Below, piece after piece: positions 1 through 5,062 of a DNA stretch of 5,810 bases; positions within the stretch are counted from its first letter, which is position 1; every line of letters begins with the position of its first letter. The DNA lies in assembly GCA_021850555.1 (NCBI GenBank), contig JAJZLX010000375.1, positions 1-5,810 on the forward strand, given 5' to 3'. The stretch is from Pseudomonadota bacterium. Lineage in GTDB: Bacteria > Pseudomonadota > Gammaproteobacteria > Steroidobacterales > Steroidobacteraceae. The notes beneath the pieces were generated by a model. It was not told the DNA's origin, made no database searches, and was given only the letters and a program-made list of their open reading frames with translations. The position numbers were made by a program, and so were the translations under genes.

Positions 1-223
1 CCGGCAGGATGAGCGCCAGCACGCGCTCGGGGCCCAAGGCGCGCACCGCGAGAGCGGCGCACACCGCGCTGTCGACCCCGCCGGAGATGGCCACCACCGC
101 CCCCCTCTTGTGTAATCCGCTCGCCACCGCCTCCCGCAGCTCACCGGCGATCCGCTCGACCTCCGAGCCCGCATCGATGTCGAGGACGCTCCAATCCAGT
201 GTGATTTTCGGCTCCTGCGTCAT
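1..223 (-). CDS. NAD+ synthase-like PP-loop ATPase, N-terminal part (runs off left edge)
   Basis: Reading leftward from the ATG at 223-221, 74 codons stay open to the window edge, so only the N-terminus is seen. Residues 47-53 read SGGVDSA, the PP-loop pyrophosphatase signature that binds ATP. It sits between a hydrophobic strand (GAVVAI, 41-46) and a helix-strand unit ending RALGPERVLALILP (61-74), as in NadE. With the PP-loop at about residue 47 there is no room for the N-terminal nitrilase-type glutaminase domain of long, glutamine-dependent NAD synthases, so this would be an ammonia-dependent form of the NadE fold. NadE makes NAD+ from deamido-NAD+, ATP and ammonia in the cytoplasm. The ATG overlaps the upstream amidotransferase stop (ATGA, 223-220), so translation is probably coupled. 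The operon context argues for a pathway-specific paralogue that amidates another acid, but this is inference; housekeeping NadE is possible. The family call is good and the substrate is unknown. Confidence 0.82.
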   Translation of the reverse strand, partial: MTQEPKITLDWSVLDIDAGSEVERIAGELREAVASGLHKRGAVVAISGGVDSAVCAALAVRALGPERVLALILP

Positions 224-2163
224 GCGCTCACCGGCGACGCCTGCGGCGCCCGCCCCCCGAAGAATTGTTCCTGCAGCAGCAGGGTCGAGAGTACGCCGAC
301 GAAGGCCATGTTGTCTCCCGCCCCGAGCGCACGCCCGCTGCCGCACTTCTCGAGCAGCCGCTCCACGGCCTCGGGACGGAAATAGCCGCTGCGGCGCACA
401 TTCGCCGGGCTCATCAGCTCTTGCACATACGGCAGGGGCCTGCCGTCCTCAAAGAAGCAGCGGCTGTCGGGCGCCCGGTAGGGCTGCTTGACCCGCCTCA
501 GGATGGCTTCCGGCACGCTCTGCCGGAGCGCGCAGCGCAGCAGGAGCTTCTCGTGCAAACCGCGCAACTTGTAGCGGGGACTCAAGGCATTGGCAAACTC
601 GATCACCTGCGGGTCCAGGTACGGGACACGGCCCTCCACGGAGTGCGCCATCGAGACCCGGTCCCCCTGGGAGGACAGGAGGTAGCCTTCCAGTAGGGTC
701 TTGACCTCGACGTACTGGTCCCGCGCGAGGTCGCTCCAGGCCGCAAACCCCGCGGGCAGCAGCCGCATGAGCTCCTCCTCCGGCTTCGCGCTCGAGAGGC
801 TCGCGAGCAGCTCCGGGGAGAGGAGCTTGAAGATGCCGCGCGTGCTGCTCCAGCGGGTCAGATGCGCGTAGAAGGGGTTGTCGAGCTCGCCTAAGCGCTG
901 GCCGAAGAACAGGCGCGCAAAGTGCGGGTTGGCCACCGGCGAGCGCGCCAGATAGGGGTAGAGCCGGGAGAACAGCAGCGGCCGCCATTTCGAGTCCGGC
1001 TGCCGAGCCCAGAAGCGGCGGATCTTGCCCTCCTTGAAGAGGTCATAGCCGCCGAAGACCTCATCCGCCCCCTCCCCCGTCAGGACCACCTTGAACCCGG
1101 ACTCATGCACGTGCCGTGCGAGCAGCATCAGGGGCGCGGGCGCGGTGCGCAGCACCGGAGTCTCCGTATGCCGGATCAAATCCGGGAAGGCGTTGCCGAT
1201 GTCGAGCGCCGTGCACCGGAACGCGCAATGCCGGACCCCGAGGAAATCGGCCATCTGGCGCTGGTAGGCGCTTTCATCGAATTCGGGGTCCTCGAACGTA
1301 ATGGAAAACGTTTGAAGCGTCCCGACCTGCTCCCGGGCCAGGGCGGCGATGCCGGAGGAGTCCAGCCCTCCGCTCAAGTAGGCCCCGACGGGCACATCGG
1401 CGCGCAGCTGCTGGCGCACGACGCTCGAGAGGAGGCTGCGCAGGTCCTCCGCGGCCTCCTCCAGGGAAAGATCGGTCCGGCCTTGCCCCTCCGGGAACGC
1501 CCAGTCCCAGTAGCCTTCGAGCCGCTCGGCGCCCTGCTCCACGATGAGTCGGTGTCCCGGGGGGAGGCTGCGGATACCCTTGAACACCGTGCGCTCGCCC
1601 ACCGTGCCCCAGAACGTGAAGACCTGCGCCAGCCCCTGCTCATCCAGGCGGGCCGCCTGCGGAGCGACCGCGAGGATGGCCTTGACCTCCGAGGCAAACA
1701 GCAGCTGTCCACCGACCCGCGTGTAAAAGAGCGGCCGGATGCCGACCGGATCCCGGGCCAGCAGCAGCCGTTGCCGCCGCGCATCCCACAGGGCGAGGGC
1801 GAACTGGCCGCTCAGACGCTCGAGGAACCGATCGCCGTATTCCTCGTAGGCGTGCACGATGACCTCGGTGTCCGAGCGGGTGCGGAACCGGTGCCCCAGG
1901 CCCAACAGCTCGGCGCGCAGCTCGATGTAGTTGAAGATCTCCCCGTTCAACACCGTCCAGACGCTCTCGTCCTCGTTGGCCACCGGCTGACCGCCGGTCT
2001 GAAGGTCGATGATGCTGAGGCGCGCGCTCGCCAACACGCACATTGGAGATCGGAGACAACCCGTCTCATCCGGACCGCGGTGCCGCAGAGTCGCGATCAT
2101 CCGCGCAGGATCAGGGAGCGCGGCCTCACCCTGCACGAGCAGGGCGCCGGCGATGCCGCACAC
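220..2163 (-). CDS. asnB: Glutamine-hydrolysing asparagine synthetase-like amidotransferase (AsnB family)
   Basis: This 647-residue, two-domain protein has the usual length for bacterial AsnB-type enzymes. Family members hydrolyse glutamine in the N-terminal Ntn-hydrolase domain, channel ammonia, and use ATP to adenylate and amidate a carboxylate. The start is a GTG giving MCGIAG, which puts the catalytic Cys at position 2 for exposure after Met removal. A GAGAGG ribosome site lies 8 nt upstream. Glutaminase motifs are HRGPDE (28-33), RLSIID (48-53), NGEIFNY (73-79) and SDTE (97-100). Synthetase motifs are the PP-loop SGGLDSS (264-270), LTGEGADEVFGGY (361-373) and DRVSMAHSVEGRVPYLD (501-517). 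Judged by motif alignment, Arg502 occupies the place of the E. coli AsnB catalytic Lys; I recall this exchange from other AsnB relatives. It lies 48 nt downstream of the carrier protein and overlaps the NadE-like gene by 4 nt. Such enzymes make asparagine but also amidate uronic acids or pathway intermediates; the product here is not determinable. Confidence 0.93.
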   Translation of the reverse strand: MCGIAGALLVQGEAALPDPARMIATLRHRGPDETGCLRSPMCVLASARLSIIDLQTGGQPVANEDESVWTVLNGEIFNYIELRAELLGLGHRFRTRSDTEVIVHAYEEYGDRFLERLSGQFALALWDARRQRLLLARDPVGIRPLFYTRVGGQLLFASEVKAILAVAPQAARLDEQGLAQVFTFWGTVGERTVFKGIRSLPPGHRLIVEQGAERLEGYWDWAFPEGQGRTDLSLEEAAEDLRSLLSSVVRQQLRADVPVGAYLSGGLDSSGIAALAREQVGTLQTFSITFEDPEFDESAYQRQMADFLGVRHCAFRCTALDIGNAFPDLIRHTETPVLRTAPAPLMLLARHVHESGFKVVLTGEGADEVFGGYDLFKEGKIRRFWARQPDSKWRPLLFSRLYPYLARSPVANPHFARLFFGQRLGELDNPFYAHLTRWSSTRGIFKLLSPELLASLSSAKPEEELMRLLPAGFAAWSDLARDQYVEVKTLLEGYLLSSQGDRVSMAHSVEGRVPYLDPQVIEFANALSPRYKLRGLHEKLLLRCALRQSVPEAILRRVKQPYRAPDSRCFFEDGRPLPYVQELMSPANVRRSGYFRPEAVERLLEKCGSGRALGAGDNMAFVGVLSTLLLQEQFFGGRAPQASPVSA

Positions 2164-2171
2164 GGGCGCTA

Positions 2172-2177
2172 CCTCTC
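2172..2177 (-). promoter_or_regulatory. Ribosome binding site of the AsnB-like gene, fixing its GTG start
   Basis: On the minus strand GAGAGG stands 8 nt before the GTG at 2163-2161. It supports the GTG as the true start, which is also required biochemically because the next codon is the nucleophilic Cys. The site lies in the 48-nt gap between the carrier protein stop and this gene. I see no convincing terminator or separate promoter in that gap, so the two genes are probably co-transcribed. Confidence 0.65.
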
Positions 2178-2211
2178 GTCCGGCGGATAAGGTGTCATGA
2201 TCGGCGGCCCC

Positions 2212-2460
2212 TCAGGCGGCCCGCTTGCGCTCGATGAAGGCGGCGATCCGGTCGATGGAATCCAGGTTGTCGGGGTGCAGCTCCTCGTCCTGAACCGTGA
2301 CGCCGTACCGCTCCTCGAGGTGCATCGCGAGCTCCAACGCGCCGGTGGAGTCCAGGATCCCCCGCCCCGTCAGCGAGTCGGCATCGCCCAGAGAGGAATC
2401 GTCCCGCGTGAGCAGATAGTTTTCCAAGATGAATTGCCTGAGTTCCGCGTGCAGTGTCAT
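2212..2460 (-). CDS. Acyl carrier protein (phosphopantetheine-binding)
   Basis: The 82-residue protein has the length and four-helix pattern of a free-standing acyl or peptidyl carrier protein. The attachment motif is GILDSTGALEL (34-44), with Ser38 as the predicted 4'-phosphopantetheine site. It is followed by the acidic recognition helix and EERYGVTVQDEELHPDNLDSIDRIAAFIERK (49-79 overall), matching ACP helices II-IV. Its job would be to carry a thioester-bound acyl or aminoacyl group in the cytoplasm. The start is ATG at 2460-2458, with a purine-rich AAAGGGA about 9 nt upstream and a sigma70-like promoter behind it. It is the first gene of the leftward operon and faces the AMP-forming ligase across the divergent promoter region, so that ligase is its likely loading partner (inference). 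It lacks the DSLD-type signature of fatty-acid-synthesis AcpP, which suggests a specialised pathway carrier. A loading synthase or transferase is not in the window. Confidence 0.92.
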   Translation of the reverse strand: MTLHAELRQFILENYLLTRDDSSLGDADSLTGRGILDSTGALELAMHLEERYGVTVQDEELHPDNLDSIDRIAAFIERKRAA

Positions 2461-2474
2461 GCGAACTGATCCCT

Positions 2475-2502
2475 TTCACCCCCTGGAGCGTAAGTATATG
2501 CT
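2475..2502 (+). promoter_or_regulatory. Weak candidate promoter of the rightward operon
   Basis: On the plus strand TTCACC (2475-2480, 4 of 6 to TTGACA) is followed after 16 nt by TATGCT (2497-2502, 4 of 6 to TATAAT). A second TATGCT at 2512-2517 is an alternative -10 but lacks a good -35 at proper spacing. Transcription from near 2509 would still include the strong ribosome site at 2553-2558. The match is weak, and the real promoter might lie elsewhere in the 2461-2550 stretch. Confidence 0.28.
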
Positions 2503-2517
2503 CGGGCTGCATATGCT
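2493..2517. promoter_or_regulatory. Imperfect inverted repeat, candidate shared operator
   Basis: Arms AGTATATGC (2493-2501) and GCATATGCT (2509-2517) are inverted with 8 of 9 positions matching around a 7-nt spacer (TCGGGCT). The inner six (ATATGC/GCATAT) are perfect. The element covers the -10 and most of the spacer of the leftward promoter and the candidate -10 of the rightward one. A bound dimer there could control both directions. The same bases also form a direct repeat ATATGCTC (2496-2503 and 2511-2518, 15-nt period). No regulator gene is in the window. Confidence 0.4.
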
Positions 2518-2520
2518 CAA
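2493..2520 (-). promoter_or_regulatory. Sigma70-like promoter of the leftward operon (ACP-asnB-nadE-like)
   Basis: On the minus strand TTGAGC (2520-2515, 4 of 6 to TTGACA) is followed after 16 nt by TATACT (2498-2493, 5 of 6 to TATAAT). The predicted transcription start is near 2486, leaving a leader of roughly 25 nt before the carrier protein ATG at 2460, long enough for the AAAGGGA ribosome site. This is the best promoter match in the divergent region. It overlaps the inverted repeat at 2493-2517. Confidence 0.5.
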
Positions 2521-2552
2521 GGATTTGTGTCACGCTCCCGCACCGAAGCCCT

Positions 2553-2558
2553 GGGAGG
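2553..2558 (+). promoter_or_regulatory. Ribosome binding site deciding the ligase start
   Basis: GGGAGG lies 7 nt upstream of the GTG at 2566-2568, an ideal Shine-Dalgarno spacing. The longer reading from the GTG at 2527 has only AAGGA (2519-2523) 3 nt before it, which is too close, and it would add 13 residues unlike the family's N-terminus. The 2566 start is therefore preferred. Confidence 0.65.
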
Positions 2559-2565
2559 CCCCCTC

Positions 2566-4152
2566 GTGGCCGAGAATCCCCTGAAAGCCCGGCGCCTGCT
2601 GCACGAGAGCCTGTTGCAACGCGCAGACGCGGATGCGCGGGCGCGCACCGCGTTGGTCGCGGAAGGACGCTCCTTCACCTTCGGGGACCTGCTCGAGACT
2701 TCGCAGCGGCTCGCCGGCGCTTTGCGCGCCCGCGGCGTCGGCCGGGGCGAGCGTGTCGCCCTCTACCTGGAGAACTGCTCAACCTGCGCCGCGGCCCTCT
2801 TCGCCACCCTGATCGCCGGCGGCGTGTTCGTCCCCATCAATCCGCAGACCAAGGCCGACAAGCTGCAGTTCATCCTGAGGGACTGCGGCGCGCGCGCGCT
2901 GATCACGGACAGCGCGCTTCAGGGGACGTTCGAGGAGGCCCTGCGGGGGCTCAAGGAGCCGCCGGCCGTGCTCTGCGCGGGTGAGCCCAACGGGCTCGCC
3001 GAATCCCTCGAAGGCGCCCTCGCGGAGGCACAGCCGCTCACGGAGCCGGCGCCCGTGATCCCCCTCGACCTGGCGGCGATCCTCTACACCTCGGGCAGCA
3101 CCGGGGCACCGAAGGGCGTCATGCAGACGCACCAGGCGATGGTATTCACCGTCGGCAGCCTCATCGAGTATCTGCGCCTCGGAGAGGCCGAGCGGATCCT
3201 CTGCGTCCTGCCCCTGTCGTTCGATTACGGCCTGTACCAGCTGCTGATGGCCGTCGCGCTCGGGGCCTGCCTGGTGCTCGAGCGCTCCTTCACCTTCCTC
3301 GGGCAGGTGCTCGGGCGCCTGCGCGATGAGCGGGTGACCGTGTTCCCGGGGGTGCCGACGATCTTCGCCACCCTTCTCGCAGCCCACCGGCGCGCGCCCC
3401 TCTGCTTCCCCTCGGTCACACGCCTCACCAATACCGCGGCGGCGCTGCCGGATGAGTTCGTGGACGGCCTGCGCGAGGTCTTCCCCAACGCGCTGATCTA
3501 CAAGATGTACGGCCTCACGGAGTGCAAGCGCGTGAGCTACCTCGAGCCGGAGCTCCTCGACGCCAAGCCCGGCTCCGTGGGCAAGGCGATTCCGGGCACC
3601 GAGACCTACCTCCTCACCGAGGACGGCAAGCCGGTCCCGCCCGGGCAGACCGGCATCCTCTACGTCCGGGGCCCCCACGTCATGGCCGGCTACTGGAACC
3701 GCCCGGATCTCACCGCCGAGATGCTCAAGCCCGGTCAGCTTCCCGGGGAGCGGGTGCTGTGCACCCACGACCTCTTCCGCATGGATGAGGAAGGATTTCT
3801 TTCCTTCGTGGGCCGCACCGATGACATCATCAAGACCCGGGGCGAGAAGGTGAGCCCCGTCGAGGTGGAAAATGCCCTGCACCGCATCCCCGGCGTGCGC
3901 GAGGCGGCCGTCGTCGGCGTCCCCGATCCGCTGCTCGGCGAAGCGGTCCGGGCATACGTGGTGACCGACCCGCAAGCCCGCCTCACCGCCCAGTCGCTGC
4001 GCGCCGACAGCGCCAAGTATCTCGAATCCTATATGGTGCCGGCACAGGTTATCCTGTGCGAGAGTCTGCCGAGAAATGCGAACGGAAAGATCAATAAGAG
4101 ACTGTTGATGAATGAAGTGCCCTCCCCCTCCGCCGCGAGCCTCGCACGATGA
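2566..4152 (+). CDS. AMP-forming acyl/aminoacyl ligase (ANL superfamily)
   Basis: From the preferred GTG at 2566 the protein has 528 residues, the normal size for an adenylating acyl-CoA synthetase or stand-alone adenylation enzyme; an in-frame GTG at 2527 would give 541. It should activate a carboxylic acid with ATP as acyl-AMP and pass it to CoA or a carrier-protein thiol. Motifs in 528-residue numbering are the P-loop YTSGSTGAPKG (174-184), MYGLTE (314-319), the ribose-binding Asp in THDLFRMDEEGFLSF (400-414), the hinge GRTDDIIKTRGEKVSP (416-431), and the catalytic Lys508 in NANGK near the C-terminus. All are intact, although the usual TGD reads THD. No condensation or carrier domain is fused, so the separate carrier protein at 2460-2212 is the probable partner. 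Its stop overlaps the sulfotransferase ATG by 4 nt. The MYGLTECKRVSYL stretch recalls ligases of exopolysaccharide and exosortase-associated loci, but that is memory, not a search. The substrate is unknown. Confidence 0.93.
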   Translation: MAENPLKARRLLHESLLQRADADARARTALVAEGRSFTFGDLLETSQRLAGALRARGVGRGERVALYLENCSTCAAALFATLIAGGVFVPINPQTKADKLQFILRDCGARALITDSALQGTFEEALRGLKEPPAVLCAGEPNGLAESLEGALAEAQPLTEPAPVIPLDLAAILYTSGSTGAPKGVMQTHQAMVFTVGSLIEYLRLGEAERILCVLPLSFDYGLYQLLMAVALGACLVLERSFTFLGQVLGRLRDERVTVFPGVPTIFATLLAAHRRAPLCFPSVTRLTNTAAALPDEFVDGLREVFPNALIYKMYGLTECKRVSYLEPELLDAKPGSVGKAIPGTETYLLTEDGKPVPPGQTGILYVRGPHVMAGYWNRPDLTAEMLKPGQLPGERVLCTHDLFRMDEEGFLSFVGRTDDIIKTRGEKVSPVEVENALHRIPGVREAAVVGVPDPLLGEAVRAYVVTDPQARLTAQSLRADSAKYLESYMVPAQVILCESLPRNANGKINKRLLMNEVPSPSAASLAR

Positions 4153-5060
4153 TCGATGCGCCCCACAAACCCAACCTCTTCATCATCGGCGCGATGAAGT
4201 CCGGGACTACTTCACTGCACGAATACCTGAACACTCACCCACAGATCGCGATGAGCGAGGAGAAGGAGCCCGGGTATTTCGTCGAAGAGTTGTCTTTGCG
4301 CAGGGGCGAGGAATGGTACCTCGGCCTCTTCGAGCAGGACGCGCGCTACAGGTATCGCGGGGAATCGAGCACCCATTACACCAAGCTGCCCGTCTACCAG
4401 GGTGTTCCGGAACGTCTCTACAGGTTCAATCCCGACGCGCGGCTCATCTACATCATGCGAAATCCGTTCGATCGGGTCGTGAGCCATTACTGGCACGCCG
4501 TGCGCGATTTGCACCACGGCGGTGAGTTGCGACCCCTACTGAAGGCCGTGCGCGAAGAACCGGAATATCTCGCCTTCAGCGACTACGCGATGCAACTCGA
4601 GCCGTACTTCGAGCGCTTCGGACAGGACTCCATTTTTACCCTGACCTTCGAGGCGCTGATCGAGAATCCTGAGCGCGAGCTCGATCGGATCTACCATTGG
4701 CTCGGGCTTCCCCCACATCCCATCGATGAGCGCTTGGCGAAGGCGCACAATCAGAAGCCCAAGGACATGGTAGGGATCGCCGGCGCGGGACTCCTGAATC
4801 GGATTCAATATTCGAGCGCGTGGGACCAGCTCTCGCCGCACTTTCCCACATGGATGAAGAACTGGGCCAAGAAGCGGGCCTATCGGCCGGTAGACGAGCG
4901 GTTATCCCAGCGGGACATCACACACCTGAGAGAGGCCGTGGCCGAACTGCAGCGGCGGCAGATCGATCGACTTGCACGACTGCTCGGACGAGACTTTCCT
5001 GAGTGGAGAGCGTACGAGCGCACACGTGCAGCTATTCTGACCATCTCCGAACGGACTTGA
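4149..5060 (+). CDS. PAPS-dependent sulfotransferase
   Basis: This 303-residue cytoplasmic-type sulfotransferase has no signal peptide or membrane segment. It would move sulfate from 3'-phosphoadenylyl sulfate to a hydroxyl or amine on a sugar or lipid. Residues 11-23 read FIIGAMKSGTTSL, the 5'-phosphosulfate loop, with Lys17 the expected catalytic residue. K39-E40 in EKEPGYF matches the position of the catalytic-base region in heparan N-sulfotransferase-like enzymes. YIMRNPFDRVVSHYWH (101-116) is the 3'-phosphate site, with Arg104 and Ser112. LTFEALIENPERELDRIYHWLGLP (165-188) is the conserved helix-turn that follows in this family. Length is normal and nothing looks broken. The ATG overlaps the ligase stop (ATGA, 4149-4152) with only a weak ribosome site, so it probably depends on coupled translation. 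The C-terminal third is Arg-rich (QRRQIDRLARLLGRD) and could mediate oligomerisation or an acidic-acceptor contact. PAPS synthesis genes must be elsewhere. Confidence 0.92.
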   Translation: MIDAPHKPNLFIIGAMKSGTTSLHEYLNTHPQIAMSEEKEPGYFVEELSLRRGEEWYLGLFEQDARYRYRGESSTHYTKLPVYQGVPERLYRFNPDARLIYIMRNPFDRVVSHYWHAVRDLHHGGELRPLLKAVREEPEYLAFSDYAMQLEPYFERFGQDSIFTLTFEALIENPERELDRIYHWLGLPPHPIDERLAKAHNQKPKDMVGIAGAGLLNRIQYSSAWDQLSPHFPTWMKNWAKKRAYRPVDERLSQRDITHLREAVAELQRRQIDRLARLLGRDFPEWRAYERTRAAILTISERT

Positions 5061-5062
5061 AG

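Noticed and set aside
9..491. Plus-strand open frame at the left edge
   Set aside because: It is antisense to both the NadE-like and AsnB-like genes, and its Ala/Arg/Pro/Ser-rich translation looks non-natural.
922..2190. Long plus-strand open frame (422 codons) opposite the AsnB-like gene
   Set aside because: It is antisense to a gene with intact catalytic motifs, shows no recognisable domain, and has the Arg/Pro/Gly/Gln-rich composition of a GC-rich shadow frame.
2203..2222. Repeated GGCGGCCC near the end of the carrier protein gene, considered as a terminator or repeat element
   Set aside because: It is a short low-complexity GC repeat with no stable stem plus T-run; the genes on either side look co-transcribed.
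2195..2533. Minus-strand 112-codon frame overlapping the carrier protein and the divergent promoter
   Set aside because: It is in a different frame from the carrier protein, which has a clear phosphopantetheine motif, and it would translate through the promoter region.
2779..3975. Long minus-strand open frame (398 codons) opposite the ligase
   Set aside because: It is fully antisense to the ligase with its complete motif set, is His/Arg/Glu/Gly-rich without domains, and has no ribosome site of note.
220..4152. Assignment as an exosortase A (PEP-CTERM) locus
   Set aside because: AsnB-like amidotransferases, free ACPs and AMP ligases do occur in such loci, but no exosortase, PEP-CTERM protein or polysaccharide export gene is present here, so the label would be a guess.
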